Numbered from the stretch's first letter, positions 43,685-51,520 are shown. The stretch: 64,000 nt of DNA from Mageeibacillus sp. UBA5439 (GCA_002427505.1 DIRJ01000037.1:7161-71160); one strand, 5' to 3'. Notes: generated by a model from the sequence alone, not told the origin. Translations and numbers: made by a program.

Positions 43685-44170
43685 TAATTTTTCCTCCTGG
43701 TATTTTTCATATTTTCCTAAAAGCATTTCTACAGTTTTGCGAGGGAAGCCTTCGGGCTGATCCTGTGCTAACAGTGACAGCAGAAATTGCTTTGAGTTTT
43801 CTGTCTGGGGTAAAAGATATCCTGATTCACGCAGAAGCTCCTCTGCCATGATATGGTTTGATTTTTCAATAGCGACTGCAAGTTTGCCCGGCAAAACGGC
43901 AGCAATATTTTCCTGCTCCGCCTTGCTGCGCAAAAGCTTGCGCATGGCGTTGACTACCTTGTCCTGAACTTCCTGCTGGTCAGGATAAAACACCGGCACC
44001 ATGGAGATAGCACCTGAAGGACAGGCAGCAGCACAATCGCCGCAACCAATGCAGGTATCTACATCAATGATGCTGTTTTCTGTATCCGCTGCTCCGCTGG
44101 GACAGACATAAAGACATAAGCAGTCCTTCGTGCAGAGTCTGATATTTCTTACTGCATATTTCCTTGCCAT
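43184..44170 (-). CDS. ferredoxin-rubrerythrin fusion protein
   Basis: 328 residues. Residues 1-60 form a 2x[4Fe-4S] ferredoxin domain: CTKDCLCLYVCP (C13, C17, C19, C23) and CIGCGDCAAACP (C40, C43, C46, C50). A helical linker (60-160) leads to a complete rubrerythrin (163-328) with diiron carboxylates in FTGESEANRKYTAY, DAETIHALSHFKVAG and MKAEEVHAGLY and a C-terminal rubredoxin-like knuckle (CPVCGN...CKICG). Rubrerythrin reduces hydrogen peroxide in anaerobes; the ferredoxin part could feed it electrons. No stop separates the halves, yet a strong internal start exists. Third gene of the PerR operon, 4 bases after the rubredoxin gene. Confidence 0.85.
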   Translation of the reverse strand: MARKYAVRNIRLCTKDCLCLYVCPSGAADTENSIIDVDTCIGCGDCAAACPSGAISMVPVFYPDQQEVQDKVVNAMRKLLRSKAEQENIAAVLPGKLAVAIEKSNHIMAEELLRESGYLLPQTENSKQFLLSLLAQDQPEGFPRKTVEMLLGKYEKYQEEKLMSEKATTYDNLMTAFTGESEANRKYTAYAEKAEKDGYSNAAKLFRVAADAETIHALSHFKVAGKVGSTAENLKDGVEGETYEYTSMYPPFVDQAQAEGNSQAVRTFTYAMKAEEVHAGLYQEALDNLDSEAEEIFYYLCPVCGNIEKFVPDKCKICGVPGDRFIKY

Positions 44171-44174
44171 CGCT

Positions 44175-44819
44175 CTAGCTCGCCTCTACCATTTCAAATT
44201 TCCAATTGGGAACTTTACAAACCGGGCAGACTTCCGGCAAGTTGTCACCAATGTAGATAAAACCGCAAATAGTGCAGACATAGACATTTGTATCCTCGAT
44301 CAGAGCCGGGCCTTCTTTTTCATAGCGTGAAATGGCAGACTTGACTATGCGACTAACCTTTTCGGTCCAGGTCAGCGCCCGCAGTGCCCCTCTGTCTCCA
44401 GCCTCTTCCGCTATGTTATGGGCGACAGGAAAGTCCTCGTTCAAATCAATTTCCAGCAGATCAAGCATTTGACTGTAAGCAGGATTCACTGCCGGAACAG
44501 TCACACTTTTAAAGTAGGCGGCCAGTTCTCTGAATGCCTCGGCTTCCTCTGGCCGGTACTGCTTTTCAAAGCCCCGGGCCAGATTGGAGCACAGAGCACT
44601 CATCTCTAAACTGGACAGATCTCCTGAATTGTCTGCGAGTTCAACCCTAACTTGACCTTGAGGGGCAGGCTGAGTTTCTGCTGGAGTTTCCCGGACAGCT
44701 TCAAACTCTGACTTGGGTGCGCCGCAGAGCGGGCATTCCCAACTTTCGGCTAAGTCTTCCCAGGCGCCGTCGGATCCATCGTAGATATATCCGCAAACTT
44801 TGCACACATATTTTGTCAC
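44175..44819 (-). CDS. double-rubredoxin protein
   Basis: 214 residues. N-terminal canonical rubredoxin domain (C6, C9, C29, C32; YVCKVCGYIYDG and WECPLCGAPKSEFE), a helical middle region of about 110 residues that lacks the clear carboxylate/histidine pattern of a diiron site, and a C-terminal short rubredoxin-like knuckle (YVCTICGFIY...EVCPVCKVPNWKFE). The GTG start has AGGAGG 8 bases upstream. It sits between the regulator and the rubrerythrin fusion, so it probably shuttles electrons to the peroxidase. Confidence 0.8.
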   Translation of the reverse strand: MTKYVCKVCGYIYDGSDGAWEDLAESWECPLCGAPKSEFEAVRETPAETQPAPQGQVRVELADNSGDLSSLEMSALCSNLARGFEKQYRPEEAEAFRELAAYFKSVTVPAVNPAYSQMLDLLEIDLNEDFPVAHNIAEEAGDRGALRALTWTEKVSRIVKSAISRYEKEGPALIEDTNVYVCTICGFIYIGDNLPEVCPVCKVPNWKFEMVEAS

Positions 44820-44835
44820 TCAAATACCTCCTCTA

Positions 44836-45273
44836 TTATTTATGAGATGTTTTGCGCCCGGCTTCGCAACAGTCCGGGCAAAGTCCTCTGAAATATACAT
44901 CTCTTTCTTTTATCTCGAAATCTGCAAGATCTGTTGACTCAATCTCTTTCATATTCAGGCTGAAGTCGAAAATCTTCTTGCAGGAAGTGCATTGGAAGTG
45001 TCCATGGCTTTCAGTGAGTATTTCATAACGATTTTCACTGTCTTCGATGGACACAACATTGACCAGACCTGCTTCCTGCAGCATGTGTAATGTGTTATAA
45101 ACTGTAGCTCTGGACAGGCTGGGCAGATCCTTTTGCAGTGCTGAATAGATTTCATCTGCGCTGGGATGAGTTTTATTTTGGGCGAGATACTCCAGCACCT
45201 TCAGTCTCTGATGTGACAGGCGAATATTTTTTGCTTGCAGTGTCTCTTTTAGATTTTTGATTTGATCAGTCAT
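44836..45273 (-). CDS. perR: PerR-like Fur-family regulator
   Basis: 145 residues; metal-dependent repressor. Winged-helix N-terminus (RLSHQRLKVLEYL, SRATVYNTLHMLQEAGLV) and C-terminal metal domain with HGH (matching PerR H91/H93), CTSC and CPDC structural zinc sites. THPSADEIY supplies the H37 equivalent and IFDF the D104 equivalent that favours peroxide sensing; the D85 position is glutamate (NRYE). First gene of the operon perR - double rubredoxin - ferredoxin-rubrerythrin. No ribosome binding site is obvious. A PerR box lies between promoter and start codon, suggesting self-repression. Confidence 0.85.
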   Translation of the reverse strand: MTDQIKNLKETLQAKNIRLSHQRLKVLEYLAQNKTHPSADEIYSALQKDLPSLSRATVYNTLHMLQEAGLVNVVSIEDSENRYEILTESHGHFQCTSCKKIFDFSLNMKEIESTDLADFEIKERDVYFRGLCPDCCEAGRKTSHK

Positions 45274-45295
45274 AAAATTTTAATCTATTTCAGTC

Positions 45296-45310
45296 TTGTA
45301 ATAATTCTAA
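45296..45310. promoter_or_regulatory. PerR box upstream of perR
   Basis: On the minus strand TTAGAATTATTACAA matches TTATAATNATTATAA at 12 of 14 defined positions in the usual 7-1-7 form. It lies about 14 bases downstream of the predicted transcription start, placed to block transcription. Confidence 0.65.
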
Positions 45311-45330
45311 AGAAATAATAATTAAAAAGT

Positions 45331-45359
45331 ACTATATACCAGAAAACAATTAGCTTCAA
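45331..45359 (-). promoter_or_regulatory. promoter of the perR operon
   Basis: Minus-strand TTGAAG and TATAGT separated by 17 bases, giving a leader of about 50 bases that contains the PerR box. Confidence 0.6.
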
Positions 45360-45740
45360 GGCTAGCAAAAGAATATTGAAAATTCCAATATAGGTATTTA
45401 TAACGTTGAGAAAAGACTCAGGTGTGTGCTAAATCTCCTGTCGCAGCAGAGAGATTATGAAACTTCTTGTTTTCTCATGCTGATGTTTTCAACCAAATAT
45501 TCAAGAACACAAATCAAGTTGATTTTGTAGAATAGATCTATGAAAAGTAATAAGAATAATAATGATGCGGAGCTGCGCGGAGATATCGATGCCCACAGTG
45601 ACGAAGATGCACTGAAATGTGACGCCAGACGCTGGCGGTACTGGTCCAAGGAAGAAGATCTTCGATTGTGCAAAATGACAAGGGCGGAAAATTGACTCCA
45701 AAATTGACTACAATATTTTGAATTATGCAGTGGATTTATA
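45360..45740. other. gene-poor stretch between perR and tRNA-Lys
   Basis: About 380 bases, AT-rich, without a convincing gene. A 51-codon plus-strand ORF (45540-45695) has no ribosome binding site and overlaps unconvincing minus-strand ORFs. A hairpin of modest strength (CTCCTGTCGCAGCAGAGAG region, about 45433-45452) is visible. This may be a remnant of a lost gene or an unrecognised small RNA region. Confidence 0.4.
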
Positions 45741-45777
45741 AATAAAAAGCCCCTGAGACGCTGTTGTCTCAAGGGCT
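45741..45777 (-). terminator. terminator of tRNA-Lys
   Basis: Minus-strand AGCCCTTGAGAC/GTCTCAGGGGCT (one wobble), 6-base loop, followed by TTTTATT. Confidence 0.85.
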
Positions 45778-45785
45778 AACTCCTC

Positions 45786-45861
45786 TGGTACACCATCAGG
45801 GATTCGAACCCTGGACCTACTGATTAAGAGTCAGTTGCTCTACCACCTGAGCTAATGGTGC
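45786..45861 (-). tRNA. tRNA-Lys (anticodon CTT)
   Basis: Cloverleaf with acceptor GCACCAT/ATGGTGT (G-T at the first pair), D-arm GCTC/GAGC, anticodon stem ACTGA/TCAGT with loop CTCTTAA (anticodon CTT, codon AAG), T-arm CAGGG/CCCTG with TTCGAAT, discriminator A and encoded CCA. Confidence 0.95.
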
Positions 45862-45877
45862 GTATGAGTACTAAGTG

Positions 45878-45907
45878 ATTATAAGAGCAAAATAATGTAT
45901 TTGTCAA
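45878..45907 (-). promoter_or_regulatory. promoter of tRNA-Lys
   Basis: Minus-strand TTGACA and TATAAT, both perfect, separated by 18 bases and ending 17 bases before the tRNA. Confidence 0.88.
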
Positions 45908-45998
45908 ACGGAATTTGCAAGATCTGCATTGTTCCCGGCAGCAGCGTCTGAAACCGGACCTTTAGTTGCGAGAAACATGTCGTTAATAATACTGATTC

Positions 45999-46027
45999 TT
46001 GCAGTGGCTCTGATGTTTTGATAATAT
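45999..46027 (+). promoter_or_regulatory. promoter of the CNNM-type/Ca2+ ATPase operon
   Basis: TTGCAG and TAATAT separated by 17 bases, about 100 bases before the first gene. The leader shows no recognisable metal riboswitch. Confidence 0.5.
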
Positions 46028-46131
46028 AGGCACATCGTCGACTTATACGAGCGAGGAACAATGTTATCAGTGAAGGCACTGCTTGCCGCAAAGGCAGAAG
46101 TTTTCCCGCAATATTTTGGAGGTATATAGAC

Positions 46132-47607
46132 TTGGACGAATCTGGCTGTATTGGCCCTCTTATGAGGGTGGTACTGTCAAATCAGGAGTTAGCGGTTCAA
46201 TCGCAATCAGCTTCCTTAGCTTTTGATTTGATACTTATTTTTATTTTGATCCTGATTAACGGCTTTTTTGCCGGATCAGAGATGGCAATTGTTACACAAA
46301 ACGACAATCGTATCAGAAAACTGGCCGATGAGGGTAATTCGGCTGCGCAGAAACTGATTAATATTGTCGATAACAAAAGTCAAATGCTGGCAACAATACA
46401 GGTGTCTATCACTTTGGCCGGTTTCCTATCCAGTGCTTTTGCGGCGGACAAGATAGCGTCGCGTCTTTATATAGCTGTTGATCCGACCTTGCAAAGACCT
46501 TGGCTGCAGACATTTTTCATAGTATTGATCACCATACTGGTGTCGTATTTTTCCCTTGTATTAGGTGAACTGGTCCCCAAGCGCCTGGCTATGCTAGACC
46601 CCGAAAAAACAGCGATGAAAGTTGTCCCGCTTTTACTTTTCTTTGATGTTATCTTCCGCCCCTTTACAAAACTTTTGACCTGGAGCACGAATCTGGTCGT
46701 GCGGCTCTTTGGTATTGATCCCAAAGAAACCCAGGATACTGTTACGGAGGATGAAATCCGTATACTGGCAGAAGCGGGGGTAGATACAGGTGATTTGCCG
46801 GCGGAGGACGCTATTCTAATCGATAACATCTTCGCCTTTGATGATAAGGATGTGGGAGAAATTATGACCCCGCGCCTATCGGTAAGTGCCATCCCGGTGA
46901 ATTCTACTTATGACGAGGCGGTTAATTTTGCTGCGAATGCACACTTTTCGCGTTTCCCTGTCTACGACGAAGACTTAGACAATATCGTAGGTACACTCTT
47001 TCTTAAGGATTTAATGCGTGTGCCGGAGGATGACCGGGCTGACAGCTTTGATTTACACATGATTATGCGTAATCCGTATTTTGTACCCGAAGGAAAACAA
47101 ATTGATGTTTTATTTCGCGAAATGAAGTCAAAGCATATATCTATGGCGATCGTAGTGGATGAGTACGGGGGCACTGAAGGGCTTGTCACGATGGAAGACC
47201 TGCTGGAAGAAATCGTGGGGGAGATTGAAGATGAATACGATCCGCCGAAGACAGATGTTATTGAAAATCCTGATGGCAGCTTTATCTTAAGCGGCCTGCT
47301 GACACCCCAGGAGGCAGGACGCTATGTTAAAGCTCTGGACGATCTGGAGGAAGATGACAACTATGATACTCTAGCGGGCTTTGTTCTTTCATTACTGGGA
47401 AGAATTCCGGGCGATGGTGAGCGGCCTGTGGTAACATTTGAGAATTTACGTTTTACAGTTTTAGAGATGGATGACCGTCGGATTGATCAGATCTTATTAG
47501 AGATAATTCCCGAAGAAGAAATCAGGGAAGATGAGGCAGATAAAAATGACAATCATAGCGGAGTTAGTGGCCAAGCGAATGAAGGGGGAAAAATAGGCAT
47601 CAGATGA
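46132..47607 (+). CDS. CNNM/CorC-type membrane protein (DUF21, CBS pair, CorC_HlyC domain)
   Basis: 491 residues. Four hydrophobic segments form the DUF21/CNNM transmembrane domain (INGFFAGSEMAIVTQND; LVLGELVPKRLAM), followed by a CBS pair (GEIMTPRLSVSAIPV; MAIVVDEYGGTEGLVTMEDLLEEIVGEI) and a C-terminal CorC_HlyC domain. Family members export Mg2+ or act in divalent cation balance; haemolysin names are historical. The TTG start has GGAGG 9 bases upstream. The stop overlaps the Ca2+ ATPase ATG as ATGA, so the two are translationally coupled. Confidence 0.88.
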   Translation: MDESGCIGPLMRVVLSNQELAVQSQSASLAFDLILIFILILINGFFAGSEMAIVTQNDNRIRKLADEGNSAAQKLINIVDNKSQMLATIQVSITLAGFLSSAFAADKIASRLYIAVDPTLQRPWLQTFFIVLITILVSYFSLVLGELVPKRLAMLDPEKTAMKVVPLLLFFDVIFRPFTKLLTWSTNLVVRLFGIDPKETQDTVTEDEIRILAEAGVDTGDLPAEDAILIDNIFAFDDKDVGEIMTPRLSVSAIPVNSTYDEAVNFAANAHFSRFPVYDEDLDNIVGTLFLKDLMRVPEDDRADSFDLHMIMRNPYFVPEGKQIDVLFREMKSKHISMAIVVDEYGGTEGLVTMEDLLEEIVGEIEDEYDPPKTDVIENPDGSFILSGLLTPQEAGRYVKALDDLEEDDNYDTLAGFVLSLLGRIPGDGERPVVTFENLRFTVLEMDDRRIDQILLEIIPEEEIREDEADKNDNHSGVSGQANEGGKIGIR

Positions 47608-50423
47608 GCAAGCAAACAACTGAAATTGTGACCGGCGAGGCTATGCAGGAGTCAGCAATGACTTTGGCAGAATCCTCGGTAAGCAAGAAAGAAGATGTGA
47701 TTATAAAACTGGAGACAGACTCTGCGGAGGGTCTGTCTGCTGCTGCCGCGGCAAAAGCTCTGGAGAAATATGGTCCCAACGAGCTGGCTGAAGAAAAGAA
47801 GGAATCCTTTTTTGTCAAGCTTCTGAACCAGTTTAAAGATTTTATGATCATTATTCTGATTATTGCTGCGATTATATCCGGTTCGCTGGGCGAGATTCTG
47901 GACGCCAGTGTTATTCTAGCTATCGTCATTATCAATGCACTTCTGGGCGTTTATCAGGAAGGCAAAGCAGAAAGAGCCGTTGAAGCCTTGCAAAAGATGG
48001 CTGCTCCAGAAGCCCATGTCATCCGCAACGGAGAATTGCAGGTGATAGCAGCAGCAGAGCTTGTGCCGGGAGATCTGGTGCAGCTGGAAGCTGGTAACGT
48101 TGTTCCCGCTGATATCAGACTCATTCAGAGTCAAAATCTGCAAGCTGATGAATCGGCACTGACCGGTGAATCAGTTCCTGTAGACAAGGATGCTGACTTC
48201 ATTACAGACGAGCTTTTGGGCATAGGAGACCGTAAAAATGTTGTCTATAGCAGCACAGCCATTTCCTATGGCCGCGCTGTCGGCATAGTTGTTGCCACCG
48301 GACAGAAAACTGAAATGGGTCGAATTGCTTCCAGCCTGACGAACATTAAGCAGGAGCAGACACCTTTGCAGCAGAATCTTAATCGCCTGGGCAAGATCCT
48401 CGGTATTTTGTCTCTAATTGTTGTCGGTGTTATTTTTGGAGTTGGTTTATTGCAGGGCGGCGATCCGCTGCAGTTGTTCATGACTGCAGTGGCTTTGGCT
48501 GTGGCTGCCATTCCGGAAGGACTGCCGGCTGTTGTTACAATCGTATTGTCTTTGGGTATGAACCGGATGGCTAAGGAGAACGCCATTGTAAAACGTCTGC
48601 TTGCCGTTGAAACCTTAGGCAGTGTTGACACAATTTGCAGTGATAAAACCGGGACTCTGACACAAAATGAGATGACTGTCACCAGACTCTATGCCGACAA
48701 GCGGGTTTTTGAGGTAAGTGGTTCAGGCTATACACCCGAAGGTGATATAAACAGTACGGACGAAAAAGAAGTTGCTGTTTCTCAGGATGTGCTGGACCGA
48801 CTTTTTGAAATCGGGATCTTGTGCAATGATGCCGTTTTGCGCAGCGAAGCAGGCGTAACCCAGATGATAGGTGACCCGACAGAGGGTGCTATGCTGACAG
48901 CAGCTGCCAAAGGCTGTTCCAGAGATATCAGCGCCGTACGCCAGGCACACCCGCGCGCCGGTGAAAAGCCTTTTGATTCAGCACGAAAAATGATGACTGT
49001 CGCCTACACGACTTTGCCTGATGCAGCCTATATATCTATGACCAAGGGTGCCCCTGACCGTATTCTCGATCGCTCCGCTAAGGAATTGACTTCTTCCGGG
49101 GTGGTTGATCTGACAGATGAGCGCCGGCAGGAAATAACCGAGATGAACAGCCATTTCGCACGTGGAGCGCTGCGTGTACTCGCTTTTGCTTACCGCCAGC
49201 ATGATAATGCAGAGTTTGCAGGCATGGAAACGGATATGATTTTCGTCGGTCTGATGGGTATGATTGACCCGGCCCGTCCGGAAGTTAAAGAATCTATCCG
49301 GGTTTGCCATGAGGCCGGTATCCGTGTTGTCATGATCACAGGCGACCATAAAGAAACAGCTGTCGCAATCGCTAACGATCTCCATCTTCGCGGAGAAGAT
49401 GATGATGTTCTTTCCGGCTCTGACTTGGATAAGATGACCAGAGAAGAACTGCAGATGGTGTCTGAAAATACTTCAGTATATGCTCGTGTCTCGCCTGAGA
49501 ACAAAGTCCAGATAGTTGATGCCATCAAAGCGAATGGTCACATCTCCTCTATGACCGGTGACGGTGTCAACGATGCCCCGGCTTTGAAACGGGCTGATAT
49601 CGGCGTAGCCATGGGTATTACCGGAACTGAAGTAGCCAAGAGTGCAGCTGACATGATTCTGACCGATGATAACTTTTCTACAATTGTACATGCAGTTAAA
49701 GAGGGGAGAGTGATTTTTAGCAATATCCGCAAGGTTGTCAGCTTTCTGCTTTCCTGTAATTTTGGTGAGATTCTCATTATTTTTCTGACGAATATGATTT
49801 TGGGACCTGAGTATACGCCTTTGCTGCCGATCCAGTTGCTCTGGCTTAACTTGGTGACGGATAGTTTTCCGGCTTTGGCACTGGGTCAGGAGAGAGCAGA
49901 AGATGGAATTATGAAGCTGCCGCCACGCAGTCCTGAAGACAAAATACTGGACAAGGAAATGTTGCTTTCCATTGTTGTACAGGCTCTGGCAATAATGGTG
50001 ACAGTATTTGCAGCTTTTAATCTGGGCAGGATCTTTTATCCTGACCTTTATCTGGAAGGCGGAGCCTTAGTTTCAGGTTTTCACTTCATGCCTTTGGCGG
50101 GAACAGAACCTTCAATGGGAGCCCATACCTACGCTTTTATCAGTCTGGTTATGGCTGAATTAGTCAGGGCCTACTCAAGCAGGTCGGAGCGCCACTCCGT
50201 GTTCGGCCTCGGCTTTTTCTCTAACCCTACCTTGAACAAGGCTATACTGCTTTCCCTTATTTTAACTTTGGCTGTGGTGTACCTGCCTTTTATGGGAGAC
50301 GCTTTCCATACAGTCCCTTTGCAGCTGCGTGACTGGGCCGTGATCTTGTCGCTGGTTCTGCTTCCTTTTGCAGCCGGTGAGATCTTTAAATTGACCTATC
50401 ATCGCAATGACAAGAAAAGATAA
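47604..50423 (+). CDS. P-type Ca2+-transporting ATPase
   Basis: 939 residues; P2-type pump expelling calcium. N-terminal actuator domain with LTGESVPVDK, M4 site PEGLPAVVTIVLSLG, phosphorylation motif CSDKTGTLTQNEM, nucleotide-binding KGAPD, hinge MTGDGVNDAPALKRADIGVAMG, and M6 NLVTDSFPALALG, where the calcium-site pattern NxxTD is preserved. Ten membrane helices are expected. The ATGA overlap with the CNNM-type gene argues for joint cation handling. Confidence 0.92.
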   Translation: MSKQTTEIVTGEAMQESAMTLAESSVSKKEDVIIKLETDSAEGLSAAAAAKALEKYGPNELAEEKKESFFVKLLNQFKDFMIIILIIAAIISGSLGEILDASVILAIVIINALLGVYQEGKAERAVEALQKMAAPEAHVIRNGELQVIAAAELVPGDLVQLEAGNVVPADIRLIQSQNLQADESALTGESVPVDKDADFITDELLGIGDRKNVVYSSTAISYGRAVGIVVATGQKTEMGRIASSLTNIKQEQTPLQQNLNRLGKILGILSLIVVGVIFGVGLLQGGDPLQLFMTAVALAVAAIPEGLPAVVTIVLSLGMNRMAKENAIVKRLLAVETLGSVDTICSDKTGTLTQNEMTVTRLYADKRVFEVSGSGYTPEGDINSTDEKEVAVSQDVLDRLFEIGILCNDAVLRSEAGVTQMIGDPTEGAMLTAAAKGCSRDISAVRQAHPRAGEKPFDSARKMMTVAYTTLPDAAYISMTKGAPDRILDRSAKELTSSGVVDLTDERRQEITEMNSHFARGALRVLAFAYRQHDNAEFAGMETDMIFVGLMGMIDPARPEVKESIRVCHEAGIRVVMITGDHKETAVAIANDLHLRGEDDDVLSGSDLDKMTREELQMVSENTSVYARVSPENKVQIVDAIKANGHISSMTGDGVNDAPALKRADIGVAMGITGTEVAKSAADMILTDDNFSTIVHAVKEGRVIFSNIRKVVSFLLSCNFGEILIIFLTNMILGPEYTPLLPIQLLWLNLVTDSFPALALGQERAEDGIMKLPPRSPEDKILDKEMLLSIVVQALAIMVTVFAAFNLGRIFYPDLYLEGGALVSGFHFMPLAGTEPSMGAHTYAFISLVMAELVRAYSSRSERHSVFGLGFFSNPTLNKAILLSLILTLAVVYLPFMGDAFHTVPLQLRDWAVILSLVLLPFAAGEIFKLTYHRNDKKR

Positions 50424-50486
50424 GCAGGGTGATTTGGACCACTGTCTTGCAGTGAGCCTGAATCAGTAATAATTACCGTATTATTT

Positions 50487-50519
50487 GGGGCGGAGCGCTT
50501 GACGCAAGGGCTCTGCCCC
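50487..50519. repeat. inverted repeat enclosing the infC promoter -35
   Basis: GGGGCGGAGC pairs with GCTCTGCCCC (one G-T) around a 13-base loop that contains the TTGACG -35 element. No T-run follows, so it is not a standard terminator of the upstream ATPase gene. Confidence 0.55.
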
Positions 50520-50527
50520 TGTATACT
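50499..50527 (+). promoter_or_regulatory. promoter of infC-rpmI-rplT
   Basis: TTGACG and TATACT separated by 17 bases. Predicted start is about 135 bases before the infC coding region, leaving a long structured leader. Confidence 0.8.
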
Positions 50528-50665
50528 TTGATCCGATAACAAGTAGAAGTTTCCGCTTCTCACCTCCAGCTTCGGTAAAGAGGTCTACAGTGACTGCATC
50601 CTGGGATGCTGGTGTGTGGGCGGAGAAAATCCGCTATTTTTATGCGAAAAACCAAAGGAGGTATT
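50528..50665 (+). promoter_or_regulatory. structured leader of infC operon (L20/IF3-type autoregulatory leader candidate)
   Basis: The leader holds an early hairpin AGAAG/CTTCT (about 50545-50560), an ACCTCC stretch (50562-50567) that can pair with the infC Shine-Dalgarno GGAGGT, and a late GCGGA/TCCGC hairpin followed by TATTTTT (50620-50641) that looks like an attenuator. TTCCGC (50551) can pair with GCGGA as the alternative fold. Such leaders let L20 or IF3 repress the operon in Firmicutes. Sequence-level match to the known L20 leader was not tested. Confidence 0.5.
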
Positions 50666-50668
50666 ATT

Positions 50669-51193
50669 ATCGCTCAACAAAGCCGCAGAGGTCATCTCAT
50701 TAATCAGGAAATTACTTTTCCTGAAGTCAGACTTGTCGATGCAGATGGCGGAATGATAGGAATTGTGCCAATTGCAGAGGCTCTTGCCAGAGCTGACGCA
50801 GCAGCATTAGATTTAGTGCTGATATCACCGGACAATAATAATCCGGTAGCCAAATTAATGGATTACGGAAAATATACTTTTGATCAGGACAAGAAAAAAC
50901 GTGAAGCCAAAAAGCACCAGAAGACCATTCAGGTTAAAGAAGTACAGATCAAGTTAACTACAGAAGAACATGACTTTAACGTTAAAGTCAGGAATGCCAT
51001 CCGCTTTCTGGAAAATGGCGACAGGGTAAAAGTGGTTATTCGTTTCCGTGGTCGTGAGATGGCTTTTAAACATCAGGGCTACGATGTCATGCAAAAAGTA
51101 TCTGAAGCGGTCAGTGAAGTCGGCGTAGTTGATAAAGCTCCGCAGGCAGAAGGCAGGAACATGATCATGTACCTGGCGCCTATTGCTGAATAA
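50669..51193 (+). CDS. infC: translation initiation factor IF-3 with probable non-ATG start
   Basis: 174 residues from the chosen start. IF3 monitors start codon and initiator tRNA on the 30S subunit. N-domain HLINQEITFPEVRLVDADG, MDYGKYTFDQDKKKREAKK linker, C-domain QVKEVQIKLTTEEHDFNVK and RFRGREMAFKHQG. AAAGGAGG (50654-50661) is followed by ATT ATT ATC GCT; ATC at 50669 is 7 bases from it, ATT at 50666 only 4. Rare AUU/AUC starts are the known self-regulation device of IF3. Upstream in-frame ATG codons (50606, 50642) lack ribosome binding sites. Confidence 0.85.
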   Translation: MAQQSRRGHLINQEITFPEVRLVDADGGMIGIVPIAEALARADAAALDLVLISPDNNNPVAKLMDYGKYTFDQDKKKREAKKHQKTIQVKEVQIKLTTEEHDFNVKVRNAIRFLENGDRVKVVIRFRGREMAFKHQGYDVMQKVSEAVSEVGVVDKAPQAEGRNMIMYLAPIAE

Positions 51194-51322
51194 CTGGCTG
51201 CTTAATAAAGCGGGCAGATTGCAGGCAGGCGAATTAACTAGATATTTCGCCCAGCTTATTCTAGGAAAAAACAAATTAAGCGAGGGGAATTTTAAATATA
51301 ACTTAGCAGGAGGAGGTATTTT

Positions 51323-51520
51323 ATGCCTAAACAGAAATCACACAGCTCGTCAAAGAAACGTTTCAGAGTAACGGGGACGGGGAAGTTCAGACGTAACCAC
51401 GCATTTACAAAGCATATTCTGACTAAGAAGGCGCCGAAACGTAAGCGCCAGCTACGTAAGTCGGTAATAGTGTCTGATGTAGATCAAAAGCGTTTACGCA
51501 AATTGTTACCTTATAAATAA
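51323..51520 (+). CDS. rpmI: 50S ribosomal protein L35
   Basis: 65 residues, very basic. Typical start MPKQKSHSSSKKRFRVTGTG and KRKRQLRKSVIVSDVD near the end. A strong AGGAGGAGG precedes the ATG. 129 bases separate it from infC; this gap shows no gene and no clear terminator. Second gene of the infC operon. Confidence 0.95.
   Translation: MPKQKSHSSSKKRFRVTGTGKFRRNHAFTKHILTKKAPKRKRQLRKSVIVSDVDQKRLRKLLPYK

Noticed and set aside
45540..45695. 51-codon plus-strand ORF between perR and tRNA-Lys
   Set aside because: No ribosome binding site, no recognisable similarity, and the region is AT-rich and gene-poor. Kept only as a note in the gap entry.
51183..51371. 62-codon ORF bridging infC and rpmI
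   Set aside because: It overlaps both genes in another frame, lacks a ribosome binding site and has no protein-like composition.
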